Assembly: GCA_031216445.1 (NCBI GenBank)
Contig: CM062219.1
Span: 12,555,001-12,619,000 of the forward strand
Direction: 5' to 3'
Origin: Lateolabrax maculatus
Taxonomy: Eukaryota; Chordata; Actinopteri; Acropomatiformes; Lateolabracidae
Length of the DNA stretch: 64,000 nucleotides
Below the pieces are notes generated by a model, which made no database searches, was not told the DNA's origin, and worked only from the letters and a program-made list of their open reading frames with translations. Of this stretch, positions 1-13,130 are shown one piece after another (the first letter of the stretch is position 1; the number at the start of each line of letters is the position of its first letter). The position numbers and the translations under genes are program-made.

Positions 1-1993
1 TGCATCACTCAGTTTCAGGGCTTCAATCAATCAGCTGTGAAGTTCAAAGAACTGTTATATCTCTGAGCCAACTTCTGCCCCTGCTGTTGCCAAGATTATA
101 GCCTGTCACACACAAACTAGTGGTATTATTTGCACAGCAGAGGGTAGAGTATGGCATGGCAGAGGGGAGGAGCAGGAAGTTCAGTGGCAGGCCGACAAAA
201 TGTGATTATATGCAATTATTTTGAGATGATTTGAAAATGAAAGCTCATTTTCTTAAATCATTCATGAGAAAAGACCATTTTTGGAAAGAATATACTCACA
301 GACTGACAGATAAATAGATGTCATCCTTTTAAAATATTTTTTTGTTCGAGTTTTATCTGCAGTTCAAAGTGAAAGAGGCAGGAAACAAAAACTTCTACAT
401 TTTTTGCACTGTACACCACAAGGACACCTTTCTTAATTGCAGCAAAATGAGAAGTTTTTCTGTTGCTACATTGCAGACACCTGCAGACATCATCACTTTT
501 TTTACACTGACATGATGAAAGCCTTAATTTTTGTACAAAATATCAGAGCTGACTGCTTCACCCATGGACTGATACAGGTGAGTTATAGCAGATCCCATGT
601 TGGTTATGTATTTTCCCAACGTTAATTGTACTTGTTACCTATAGTGGTTTCATCCAAAAACTGAGATAAAACCCAGAGTCGCAGGTGATGACTCCTTTTA
701 AAGGGCTCAATTTTCTACAATTTGAAAACACTGTAGTGCCACAACACTCCTAAATATTCCTTAAATGGATTAGGACTCCAGGGGAAAACCTGAAAGACAC
801 TCTCTAAAACTACAGTATGTCGTGGACAAGGAAGGGCAATCATGCTTCCCTGCGGTGCATGCACAACACGTTTAAAGTTACAGCGGCGCTTTTTACATCA
901 GCATGCAATTTGAACTGGAAGAACCAAGCAAGGTCATTCAGATGGATGAGAGACATTTAGCGAGCTGATAATTAAATGAAGAGACCCCCAGGTCATCATT
1001 AAGTTTTTTTCAAACGTACTCATGGTGCTATATTCATACTAGCTGAGAGCCATTTTTATGATACATCATTTACAGAGGGGCACTAATTACATAAACGTTC
1101 CCTCGGCAATACAAGAGGGATAAAAACTATTCCTGGGTTCCAATCATTGCAACACAAGAAAAATAGTTCCTCTCTCTAATCCACGACCCCAAACCCCCTC
1201 CTCTCTCTGACAGCTTTTGGGATTTCCCAGGGACCTGATTCAAGGTCAGAGTGGGTGTGAGCTTAGCTGGTCAGTACCTTTCTTTATATTGATGAGGAAG
1301 GAGAGTTCTACCCGAGGCTGACATTATTCTTGGAGGTGGGTGCAGGGACACAAAGAAACAGAGGCGAAAGAAATGTTTGTATGCCTGGTGAAATTTTATG
1401 CTGGAACAGGGTGAGCCAGGAGCCCGAGAGGGAGAATCAGGTTATGCTGCTGTCAGGGTCAGTGCAGCCAGACAGGATAACATTGTGACAAGGCTTAAGG
1501 AGGAATTTGTAAGCTTATTTAAAAATGTGTACTTTAGTCTATTAGTGAGGAAGTGGGTTGGTTTGTGATTTTCTTGGGTCTATATCACTGCTTGCTTTGA
1601 GGCTTAATGAAGATAAATAAATAAATAAATAAATAAACATCCTGTCAAATCAATCTTACACTATCGCATCACAGCTGAAGCTCATTTTAATTAATTTAAC
1701 TTCTTCATCATGTTAATGTTTAGTGACCAAATTTTCTCCCTCTTGGGGAACGTCTGAACATAGGCTTCAGTATAATTTGTACTCTAAATTGTATTGACAC
1801 ACATTTCCTGACACTTCTTCCAGCCTCAAAATGACCTTTTGAGCAAATTAATTGAATTAAAATTCTAACATTGATTGCAATTGCCTTTATTTAGGATTAA
1901 AAATTTACTTTTTCTTTTTACTTTTACTATGCAGAGATTTGTTGAACACTTATTTGATACAACAGAAAAGGGAATAATTTAAATTAAAAAAGT

Positions 1994-2607
1994 TTTAAAG
2001 GGACAGCTCAACATTTTGGGGATTTATATCATCATATATATCTGCAGACTGTATAGAGCTATAGGGTTGGCTCTGTCAAAAGTTCAAGAATATGCCTATC
2101 AACACCTCTAAAGCTCAATAATTAGCATTTTATATCTACTTTTTAAATTATAATACAGAAAACAGAAATGTAAAAACTATTTGGAGTTCAAGATGGAATT
2201 ACATTTACATAACTATTTCTTGAAATTTGCTCACCAGACGACCCATGGAGAACAGCGCAGATGTGCTGTGCAAATTGAAAAACTGTTGTTCGTCAAGAAA
2301 TAGTTCTTACTTCATCTAAAACCTCTCTTTGCCATTATGCATTGCTGTTTTGTACAGATTAAACAAACAAGACATAACGTGTCGATAAGTCAGCTTTAGA
2401 GGCGCCAGTAAGCATATTTCTGAACCAGCCAGCCTAGCTGTTTACCCCTGCTTCCAGTCTTTATGCTAAGCTAAGCTAACCACCCCCTGGCTGTAGTTCC
2501 CACCCTTAACTCCCAATCATTAGAGTGGTATCAATAATGTCATCTAACTTGCTGCAAGAAAAGCGAATAAGCATATAGTCCCAAAATGTTGTACTATTCC
2601 TTTAAAG
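1994..2607. mobile_element. Non-autonomous DNA transposon (MITE) with terminal inverted repeats
   Basis: The left end (from about 1994, TTTAAAGGGACAGCTCAAC) and the right end (to about 2607, TACTATTCCTTTAAAG) are imperfect inverted repeats of about 30 bp, sharing the inner core CATTTTGGG/CCCAAAATG. The interior has phrases common in percomorph repeats, such as the GCTAAGCTAAGCTAACC run near 2464 and CACCTCTAAAGCTCA near 2104. No transposase reading frame is present. A fragment that looks like the same family occurs at 9116-9260. The family name is not assigned. Confidence 0.7.
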
Positions 2608-3784
2608 CCATCCAGCTGTGTCACAAACATATCACAGCTGGGCAGGTTGTGCTCCAAAGAAACAGTAATGAAGTGTACAAAGTGGATCACAGTGGCCCTT
2701 CATGACGGTGCATTGCCTATACTGTGTGCATGTATTACACATCAACCGTACCTGATAGTAGATGTCATGAATGTGGCATAATGGAAATCTGAATTAATTT
2801 TAATTTCTACTGATAAGATGATACACACTGTAGGTGGGAGTAATGTAAGTTGCAAATTATTTTGGAAAATACTAGCTGAATACTCACTGCACAGTTTATT
2901 AGAGGGTAGTCAAAGACTAATCGAGTACAAAAACTGTAATCAAACGGATGACGAACACTTGATGAAGCATGGGTCATTGTGTCTGTCTTTGTTAACTCTG
3001 TTTCTGAGTTCGAAAACAAACTCCTGGCATAGAAACTTGAGCACTCTGAAGGACGTCATTCACCAAACTTTTAAACATAACTACATTTTTTTTTTTAGGA
3101 CTGTTTGGCTTGTGTCATTACCTCAGAGAACCATGCATGTGTGTGCGCACTGTGTCTTTGTATGTGGCCGTGACTATATGTGTGTGAATCCCTCTTTGAC
3201 AGCTACAGCTGTAATAGAGCTCATCCCATTGTTCTCGGGGCATGTTATTGTCTCTTGTGTATGACTCGAACCCGCCACCTACTGTGTGCCCCCCACCCCC
3301 CCCCACCCCCCTTCAGCTGAAAGCCTGACAACAGCCATTATTCCTAGCAAGACCTCTGCTGTGATCCCTGCCATGTTTCATCAAAGCGTGGCAATTTATT
3401 CCAAAGCCCACTGTCTGAGCATGTTAGCTAGTACAAAAATTATTGCATGTGAGTGTTTGTGTGTGTTTGTGTGTGCGCGGGCCCACCGCTATGCTTCTTT
3501 TGCCCCTAACCTCTTGTAATTCCTGTGGACACATACCAGCAAAAGTAGCTGAGCGGACAAGTTCGCCTTTCTCCAGTACTATTTCACAATGGAGTCGGAG
3601 TTGCGTGTTCGTGTGTGTGTGTGTGTGGTTAAATAATTAACGCTGTTCGTCGCCTTGCTGCAACACATCCTTCACGCACTGTTCTGATTAAGGGAGCCCT
3701 AGGAGATACACATTGCCTGCCTACCCTGCACTATGACTAATGCATGTACATGTGTGTGTGTGCACTGGAGGATGGTTCAGACTC

Positions 3785-3788
<4 letters not shown>

Positions 3789-3816
<28 letters not shown>

Positions 3817-3817
3817 C
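3789..3817. repeat. (GT)n microsatellite
   Basis: Uninterrupted GT dinucleotides inside a broader GT-rich stretch (3440-3830). Confidence 0.9.
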
Positions 3818-6800
3818 ACATGAGTAATGACTTTTCATGTGTCATTGGTTGCATGCATTACTGTTTGTTTTTTTGCAAGAGTAATACATAAACATCCTAT
3901 ACATCCTTATTATTCTGCCATGTGGCTGTGTGTTGTATTCCTGCATTATGTATGTGTGTTTTCGTGCAAGCTATTATTGCATGTGCAACTATTAGAAATG
4001 GGTCAGAGGTTAAGAAATAGGTCCTCTACAGAATTCTATACTACCACAGGAAATGATCATTAATAACATGGACAAGGTTTACTCATCTAAATGTCAAACC
4101 AAAATCCTCCAATTTCCCTTCAGTGTAACTCAAAGCATTTAAGGTCTGATCTTGTTGTTCCTCCATATTGATTTGGTTGGAGGACTGTGTGGCCCGCAGA
4201 TTGGATTAGAGTCCAGCTGTGGTCCAGCCTGAGGGGAGAGTAGCTGTGTTGTGTTCACAGACAGGGCAGATAGCTGCTGTAGAGACCGTCTGATCCATCC
4301 TAACTTCATAGAGCATCTCGAGACATATTACAATGAAAGCAAATATATTTTAGACAAGTTATTCACGAAGGAATTCAACATGGTTTTGAGGTGTTTCAGG
4401 GTGAAAAGGTCAGAGCTGTCAGTCACTTGGTGAATAGTACACATTCTGTCTTGCAGTCAAGTGTATGTGAGTAGGCTGATGGATGTTGACACCAGGATGT
4501 AGAAGTGGATCTGGAACAAAGTCAATATAAATTGCGTACTGGGTAAGCAGGAAATAGTATGACTGTTTGTTTACATTTACTCAGAATGCTCCATATTCTG
4601 TGTCTTGATTTTGGCAGTCCTGCTTCTTTTTTCACTATTTCTATTTTAGGGTGTGTCCATGTCACAGTTGAGTTAGATCTTGACAACACAGGCCTATAGT
4701 GCTGTGTGCTTGCTGCTGATAATGGCTTGCACCATTGAGTCATAGCTTAGCAACAAGCCTGCTGGCCTATTTTTGGTTTCAGGCAATTATCCACAATGCA
4801 GTGTGCTGGTGCGGTCCTATGACACTTCCAGATTGTGGATATAATGAAGGGAAAAAGGTCTGTGCCCACATATGTCAACTGTCTTTACCCAAATATATAA
4901 GAATGTTACTAAACCTGGGGAAAGCTTTTTTATGTACTTTATTTATTTATTTAGTTTTATCTGTGCCAGATGCTAACATATACTTTGACACCAGTGACAC
5001 ATGGAAGGCACGAGGGCAAAAGGGCACTGCAAGACAAACAATGGGGTCAAAGATCAAATTATTGTAGGAATGCACAATTTTCAATTGTTGATTTATTTAA
5101 TTTATGCCTGATTTAAATATGCAACATGATGTTCAGATATATCTAAACTCTTAACCTCAATTTATTCTACTTTTATTTTATCACAATTGTACTGTTCAAA
5201 ATGACTTTAATTGATTTCTTACAAAGCAATATGTAACATAAAAAGAAATAAATACTAAAATGGAGGTCATAGAAAAATCAAATAAGTATTAGAGCATTGG
5301 AGAACCTGCTCCCTGCAGTTGTTACTGCAAATGTAACATTTTGGTATATAATGGCTTTGCAAGACTTTTAAAGAAATGCTCCAGTGATTATAAAAAATAA
5401 CAACAACATCAAAAATGGGAAAAATCTGAGTTGACATATGCAATCTCTGCAGTAATAGTAACAGTAACCAAACAACTGGGCTGAAGTCCTGCTTGCCCTT
5501 CCATGTTGCAGTTGCTGTGAGCTCCAGCTACATCCTGCACCGTACAGCACTTCACAATATAGTATTTTACATATATATAATACACTATTATTATGTGATG
5601 CTACATTACAGTTTTGTGTCATCACAAGTGCCGCACCCAACTATAAGTGTTACACACCACAGGTGACATACCATGATGTTGACCCACTGAGGTCAGTGCA
5701 TGGATGCGTATCCTTCCTACAGGATTTAGTGTGGAGTTCCTCTTTAACTGCTGTTTTTGTGTAGCAGAGAGTGAACGGATTAAGGGTTCAATGAATCGTT
5801 GATGGATAGACACTCCTCAGTTATGTGACAGCCTTAAATACTTTCCTGCTTTACAGCAAAGGGAAGGCAGAACAAAGAAATAACTTCTGACAGTTTGAAT
5901 GACATTACAATGTTTGTGATTAATGTACATTACTTTCAAGAGGAAAATGAATATTTAAAGCTTCTAGGCTCGAGGCCTCTCCTAGTTATCCAGCTGCTGT
6001 AGAGACTGAATAGAGGTAATTAAAGGGAAGCACTGATCTAATAAACTGAGAATGAGGTCAGTTCAGTCTCAAGTCAATCATACTGCTGCAAATGTTCTTA
6101 TGGCGTACTGTAGCATTCACCCCCAGTCATTTCTATCTAACCACTGTGTAAGTAAGATTCCCCACTGTTCAAACTGTAACAAAGAGTGACTATATTTATA
6201 TGAAATATCTACAAAATAATGTAGTCTTATGTAGTTTAGATGGAGGTTGTAGTTTGGGCTTTGTGAATCACACAAAAGGACAGCATGCTAAAGCCACAGC
6301 TATGCTACCTGGAGTAAATTACATATACATATTACAAATACAAATGAAACATGCATTTTTTTGCAGAAGCAATTCACAAAAAGAAACACTGCAATCACAG
6401 AAACAAGATAAATACCAGTAAATATAGATCTGCGCTGTGATTCTGCAGAGCTTGATGAATATGAGCTCAACATGTCCATTTGTCTTTGTTGTGAGCTCTG
6501 TTTAAGGTCAGAGTTCACAGGTCAACCACAGCTGATTTCCTGCTGATTGACGCAACAAAGGTCATGACCTTTCTCTCTGCCTGCTTTGCGCAGTACCTCA
6601 CATTATTCTGTTTCCTTTCTGGTGTCTGTTTCTGCTCTGTCGGCTCACTGTAGAATCACAGCAAAATGAGTTTCAAAATCAGTTTATATTTTAAAACAGA
6701 GGCATGTAGTGAACCATAAATCACTGACTATCAGCTGTGACACCAAGCAGACTGCATTTATTCTGAGCTGATTTGTTGTGGTTTCAGTTTAGCTCTTTCA

Positions 6801-6884
6801 ATTAAATTGTATTGACAGCACTTTTTGATTCTGACTTTCAGCCTTCTTTTACACACAGCCATTTCATTTATACCTCTATATTTC

Positions 6885-6885
<1 letters not shown>

Positions 6886-6923
<38 letters not shown>
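6886..6923. repeat. Compound (TA)n(TG)n microsatellite
   Basis: A TA run passes directly into a TG run, a common compound microsatellite in fish. Confidence 0.9.
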
Positions 6924-7808
6924 ATATTAATGTAACTTGTTTTTCCTTTTGTATTATCATGTTCCAAGTGGGACCACATTTAGGTCAGTTCTACTATTAC
7001 AAATGTTGACTCTCCTGAGGTGTGTGGCATATTGTACTTATATCAGGAGTTACTGAATATCAGCTAATATATGGATTGCACAAGATATTTTAATTTTTTT
7101 ATTTTACCATAGACCTAGGGATATGTTTTTTTTTTTTTTTTTTGTAGTTTTTAAGAAGTAGGCATGAACAAAAAAGTCTTTAAAGGCATTTACGAATCCT
7201 TCAACCATGTACCCTCTGTGTATGTTTCACCTCTTCCCATCTATCTCTCACGCCACCTTCTTCATCCCCTCCATCATTGTCTCTCCATTTTATATCCATT
7301 CATCAAATCTCTTCTTATGCCTATTACACAGCTCATCTTGACCTCTTTCTCCCTTTTGCTCCGTGTCAATCCACTGCTTACTCTATCTTTGTTTCTCTCA
7401 CCTGCTCACTTACTTCAACTCTCCTCACTCCCACCATCAATTTACCTCTTTGCTCTCCTGTCATTTCTGTGACTCATTTTTTGTTTAATTCCCTCTCTCA
7501 CACACTTTTTTTCTATGTGTTGCAGCCTGAGATCCCGTCTATATTATAGCAGCACTTGTAGGATGATTCTATTACATGTCTCCTAACTGCTGGATAATTC
7601 AATAAGCACCACTGAGATGACACACAGTTATAATCTACTTAATGAAGCCACTGCACTGATGAATTGTGTGCTTTCTCTTCCGTCATTTCTTCTTTCACTC
7701 ACTCCCTGCCCCCCTCTACTCCATTCCACTTTTTCTCTCTCTCTGGTCCTCTCCTCCCATCCTTCCCTCCTTTTGCTTTCCGCAGGGTGTTGATGGAGAG
7801 CCATTCGA

Positions 7809-10800
7809 ATGACAGCCGGGACAGTGGTCATCACTGGTGGAATTCTAGCTACAGTCATATTACTCCTTATCATCGCAGTACTGTGCTACTGTAGACTGCA
7901 GGTGAGGCCACAGCTGCTTTCAACCTCTGTTACATTCACTGTATTTCCTCTGAATGTTTGCAGAGTTGTAAGGAATGGATGACCCTATGTATAGCACTTT
8001 GTTGATAGTCATCGGATGTTGTCAAAAAACAAGTATAGCCGTTTTAATAGGTAAAATTGTGTTTGTGACCATCACTTACCAAGGATAATAAGATCTCTTT
8101 TTCTCCCTTTATTCCATTTCTTTATCCCTTCAAGTGGCAGCTGTATTCAGAATTAAATCAAAACACAGCGATAGACAGTCACACTGATTGGGGAACGGTG
8201 GCCATGATTTTTGAAGGACTCGTAAAACCTTTCACAGAATATTATGGCTTTGTACAAAGATTGTACACAGTCTCCTGACCACTGAGTAATGGCATATTTA
8301 AATTGATCATGTTGCTGTGATCCATTTGACATAAAATGTCATGAAATGGCATCAGATTTTGCAGGATTTTTCGGGGTGTGCACAATCATCCAAATTTGGT
8401 TGCAAACATAAACATTTATTGCTTTATAAATTGCCACATGGTTATGCAAAAACTGCCCGTATGTCAGTTGTTCTTGATCCTAGTCTTTGAGAGGAAATAT
8501 TCCACAGCTAGTATAATAGAAAATGTCTAAGATTGCTGCAACACAGTGAGGAATAAAAGCCATATCTGCACAATAAGCTCCAGTACTTTTCACACAAGTA
8601 CGCAACAAATGAATACATGTTAGGACTTGGCTTTCTATAGCAATTTATGCTTTAATGTTTCTCCAGTCAGAACCCAGTCTTCTCTACAAAGTCCTAAACT
8701 TTAGCAAATCATCCCATTGATCCTTATTTCACATTAGTTGTGTTACAGACGCATTTTTATAAAGTCATCATGCTGTCCATCTTTGTTCTCCGATATTCAG
8801 ATCACTGGTTTTGGGCAGGTTCTCTGTACTGTGTAAGAATACAATGAAAATGGAATTAGGTGAAAGGAACTGCTTTGTGTTTTCATGCTTGACAAACTCC
8901 AGTGAGGTTAGCTTACTGCAGTTTGTGGATTACTTTTCAAGCATGTAGGTTTTTTTCTGTTTTACGTTATAGTATGCCTTCTAGTACACTTAACTAATCC
9001 CCTGTGCATTCCACTGCTTGGACTTGCAGTGGAGCATTATAAATATTTTTGGTATACAGAATATGCAACATATGAGTTACAACTGAACATATGCTTATAA
9101 CATTTTTGTCAATTTCTTAAAGGAATAGTTTGACATTTCGACTAATTAACCCATTGTATCTCGTTTATTTAATCAATGGGAAAACGTAAGTGTAAAAATG
9201 ACAATTTGCCGTTTTTATCAACTTCTACCCCAAATCTACTTCATCTTGTGTATCTGTACAAGCTGTAACTGTAACAGTCTAAATGCCCTGAAAGTGAACC
9301 CTAGAAATCACAATGCATTACATCCACTCAGAACAAAGTGGTTTGAATTGACAAAAAGACAGAGCAGGTGCACTGACTGACTACCACTGCCCTTGTCTCA
9401 GTGTCCAATGATCTCATTAGCAGAGCTAAAATCGACTTAAAGCAATCAAATACTTTTTAAATACTAAGACTGTGGGACTGAGCTATTATTTAACACTGGG
9501 CACTCATCCTTGGTATCAATGAAAATATGTGTGAGAGCAACGTATTATTTTTATCATGTAACTCCATCTCTGAATCATAAAGTATTGTCATGTCTTTAGC
9601 TTTAATATACAAAAGATTTATGTCTAAACAGCTTAGTCTAGACTGTAAGGCTATGGCAAATGAATGTTGTGCATGTAGGGATTCAAAAGCTCTGAGGGTC
9701 CAAGACATTTACTACCTTTAAAATTACTCTAAGAGGGGTGCTTGTGACTCAGCAGGTAGACCATTAATCGCAGAGTTGGTGGTTCGTACCCGGCTCCTTA
9801 TAGCCATGTGTCAATGTGTCCTTGGCCAAGACACTGAACTCCAAATTGTTCCCAATGGTAACACTAGGGCCTTGTATGGTAGCTCCCTGCCATCGGTGTG
9901 TAAATATATGTGAGTAGGGGAGTGACAGGCAAATTGTAAAGCACCTTGGATAAAAGCATTATATGAATGCAGCAACTGGAAGCCAAGGTATTATTGCTAG
10001 GGTGAAATTATATGATCCTTTCCACTTCAAAAGTGATCTCCAAATTATGGCTTCATATTAGTTGGCGGGAAGCCAGGAATTTGAAAGCTACATTTTATGG
10101 ACCAGAAATAGCACCCACAAATTCTCCACTGACAAGTGGATTCTGTATACAAGTCTCCTCAAACTGTAATTGCTGAGGATTTGGCACCAGAAAGAAAAAA
10201 ATCAAGAGACAAAACCTTTTTGACATCATACTGTGGCACATGTGCAGCATCACTGAAACGCCACATTGCAGGGTCACGTGGTCTGGAGAACATCACATGG
10301 GAAAATGGGTTAAAGTGTTGCTAAATGTGTATATACATTCATTTAGGCTTATCTTTTTTGCCCTAATATTCTGTCTGCCTCTTCTTCCCCTCAACGTCCC
10401 TGTTCTCTGCTCCCCATCATCTTTCTCCATATCCCATCATCCTTCCTGTCCCACCAACAGTATTATTGCTGCAAGAAGGAAGAGTCCGAGTCGGAGGAGG
10501 AGGAGCCGGACTTCGCCGTTACGTCCCGCCTCCCACCGGTCCACTCCAACCACAACATTGTGGCGGCCACGGCCGCCGCCTCCGCCATCCCAAATGGCCC
10601 TGCCCTTTTCTCCACCCCTCCACTGGCCAGGAAACTAACACGTTCACAGACCTTCTGTCCGTCCTGTACACACTATGAGCTGCCTTTCTACCTCCAGCCC
10701 CCTCAGCCACAGCTCCACCACCAACCAGATGGGTTGAGGAACGGAGGTGACCGGATCAGCTACCGCAGCGTCCAGCAGCAGGATCTGGACCTGCCGGTGC

Positions 10801-10898
10801 CTGTGAACATTTCAAACTACCGTAAACCAAACCTCGCCCGGTCGGTCACCATGAGGGACATGTTCACACGCAGCTGTAGCATCAGCACTGATGTTTAG
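7809..10898 (+). CDS. fam163b: FAM163B-like single-pass membrane protein, 176 aa, two coding exons
   Basis: Coding exons are 7809-7901 and 10461-10898. The first is preceded by a strong acceptor (ag at 7784-7785) and followed by donor GTGAGG at 7902; the second follows an acceptor ending at 10460. The phase 0 junction gives 176 codons, against about 166 for human FAM163B. Residues 1-31 begin MTAGTVVITGG, run through a hydrophobic helix (about 5-27) and end CYCRLQ. Exon 2 opens with YYCCKK, then an acidic run (ESESEEEEPDF). The C-terminus SISTDV is the family hallmark. The acidic stretch and the phrase ending in NGPAL favour FAM163B over FAM163A. Function is poorly known; a small membrane protein with a cytoplasmic tail is expected from the sequence. 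Any 5' untranslated exon was not found. FAM163B also lies on human 9q34, matching the neighbours. Confidence 0.93.
9116..9260. mobile_element. MITE fragment within the fam163b intron
   Basis: The segment starts AAAGGAATAGTTTGACATTT and contains TATCTCGTTTATTTAATC and TGTAAAAATGACAATTTG, all resembling the terminal and internal parts of the element at 1994-2607 and its relatives. No second terminus is visible, so it is probably truncated. Confidence 0.5.
9735..9975 (+). mobile_element. tRNA-derived SINE in the fam163b intron
   Basis: The 5' part resembles a tRNA with an A-box-like segment (GACTCAGCAGGTAGA) and a B-box-like segment (GGTTCGTACC near 9780). It is followed by a tRNA-unrelated body with GTCCTTGGCCAAGACACTGAA, and then a tail with AAGCACCTTGGATAAAAGC, as in widespread fish SINEs. 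It is not a functional tRNA gene: the cloverleaf stems are degenerate and the element continues well beyond tRNA length. Confidence 0.65.
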
Positions 10899-13130
10899 CT
10901 GGGCAAGGTTGGAACTGTAAGTTTGTGCTTAAATGAATTGGGATGGACTAGGCCGGACTGTGCTTGAGTGTGTTTTTGTCATCTTGACCAGTGAAGTCCA
11001 GTCTAGTGTGGTCTGATCTAGTCTGGTCGCATTCTACTGGTCACCTCTTGCAGAATGGAGGACTCAGATGTCTCTCAGGACAGGATTTTCAAAAAAGGTA
11101 CTATGCTCAGGTCCAGGACCTGACACTTGGGCCAATATAGAATTTAAAGTATTTAAAAAATGTTAAATTATCAATAACATGAACTTCTTGGTTTGTTTTG
11201 TTCTGAATAGTTATTTTCAAACAATGAGAATGGAATTTGTTTTTGAGTTTTATAAAGTTTGTGTAGCCCACCTTCCTCTGGACTCTTCTACCCATGGCCT
11301 GAAAGATAGACAGATTCCCTCCATGTCAAAATGACATAATCGGCAGGGATTTTCTCTCTGCCATAGCTGCTACAAACAAAATATGATTAGGAGAAGTCCA
11401 GCATTTCCCCCTCCTATGATAGGATGATCTGCCTGTTCCTCCATCCACAGATTATAGAGATTATAAAATATCACTCACCACCAGTGGAAAGACTAGAGGA
11501 GGAAGGGGGATGTCATGTTTTAGCTGCCACCCACAAACATGTTAGATAGACTTAACTTAGGCCATAATATTTTAAGACATAAAGGGCTCACAGAAGATGG
11601 AAATCCCTGCTTGTTTTCCACATCCTTTCATAGAGGTCTCCATTTTGACGGGAGGCTGGTTTCTCTGAGCGTCTGCTGACAGTACAAAGTGTATATACAG
11701 TATGCTACACTTCAGCAGAAAAAGACCTCTGTGTTCTTGCAGGCAGGGTGGACTAGGTGCCAAAGGGGGATGGGTTCTTGCATTTGTGTGCATTTGTGCG
11801 AGTGTGCTTGCATGCATGTGTGTGTGTGTGTGTGTGTGTATAACTTGATCAATTGTTATACAAGAGTTCTTATTCCATACAGTTAAACACAGTCTGTCAC
11901 CCCTATGTATACCAAACCCATTGGTGGGTTGCAATAACATTTTAAACATTTATTGTTAAGGGTGAAGGGATTGTATTAGTTTTCATGTGCCACTTTACCT
12001 TTAAATTCATGTTAATGGTAGTAATGACCCAACCAGATGATCTGACAAACTCTAAGTGGGTTTGCAGTTATTTTGTAAATGTTTATTTTACTGATTAATG
12101 CTATAACACAGGTTCAAGTTGCAGGTGGCAGTCAGAGGAGCAAAAAGTTTTTTACTGCAACGCTTAACTTTACAATGTGATATTCATTATAGTTCTTCAC
12201 TGAAGTTTCATTTTGTGGACTCTTCACTGCATCCCTTGTGTTGTCTCCGATTTGTTGATATATGGGTTCATGGGCTAAAAAATGATTCACCTTTAAAGGC
12301 ACGTCTATAAATATTTAACAGGCCATAACATACAGTACACTCCAGTCTCTCTCTCTTCTCTCGACTCGTTGGAGTGAGAAATATTAGCTCTTGCTCTGAG
12401 GTACTCTCTCGTTCCTTCTTCGGATTGTCTTTATTTTCTGCACTTGGCTGACCGGCCTGGCTGGAGGGTTGATATTCTGACTAGAGTTTTATGGTCACAG
12501 GACACACAGTTAATGAATGGCATTTTTTACTGTATTATTTCAAGAAGAAATGCTGGTGGTTGTTGGGGGCTTGAAGTTGATTGGATCCGCCCCCCCCCCA
12601 AAATGGATGGTAAATGCTGTTGTACCTTCTCTCTCGCTTTCTCTCTTCCTGTCTTTCTGTCTCGGTTGCTTTTTTCAGCAATTATGCTCATTTATTTTCC
12701 CAAAGGGTGAAACAGTGAGTGATTTTGTTTAAATTTGTTCCTCTTGTGTCATGGGCTTCCCTGCAAACACACTATTACACACACACACATACACATACAC
12801 ATGCACACACACACGCACACACACGGCTCTCAATGCTATGCTTTCCTTATTTTTTAAACAGAAACTATGTGACCGTTGCACAAGAAATGTAGTGCCATAA
12901 AGAATTATGAGAGAAATGTATTAATATTATTATTAGCATTATTATTATAAGTGTTTATTCCAATGCAGTGTTGCTTTTACCCTAAAGTATTTGAATTACT
13001 TGCTTCTTTTTATGATCCAGCTAGGTTTTCAGACTCAGTACAGTACAGCAGAAATGTTTCTGTCCTTGTTTCTAATGTATAACTAACAGACACATTGTTG
13101 CTAATAAAATGGTGTGAAAATCCTTCTAAC
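10899..13130 (+). other. fam163b: Probable 3' UTR of fam163b
   Basis: The sequence after the stop runs open-ended to an AATAAA at 13103-13108, with a GT-rich downstream element near 13133-13150. It includes a GT microsatellite (11815-11839) and CA-rich sequence near 12775-12825. No other coding exon was found here. Confidence 0.55.
13103..13108 (+). terminator. Candidate poly(A) signal of fam163b
   Basis: Canonical AATAAA followed within about 30 bases by TGTTGTGTTGTTGC, a plausible GU-rich cleavage element. Confidence 0.5.

Larger units (their letters stand above)
1..7785. other. Non-coding region upstream of the first fam163b coding exon
   Basis: I see no supported coding exon here. The longest open frames (for example 2818-3264) are low-complexity or lack family resemblance. 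The stretch holds an (AAAT)n run near 1613-1637, a MITE at 1994-2607, a C-rich tract near 3289-3312, GT-rich tracts near 3600-3820 and 6886-6923, and a poly-T run near 7126-7143. Pyrimidine-rich sequence at 7680-7780 leads into the fam163b splice acceptor. An untranslated 5' exon of fam163b could lie here, but I cannot locate it. Confidence 0.6.

Noticed and set aside
2818..3264. 148-codon open frame on the + strand
   Set aside because: No family resemblance, no splice or promoter context, overlaps GT-rich sequence and antisense open frames.
9735..9810. tRNA gene
   Set aside because: A- and B-box-like segments are present, but the stems are degenerate and the homology continues into a SINE body.
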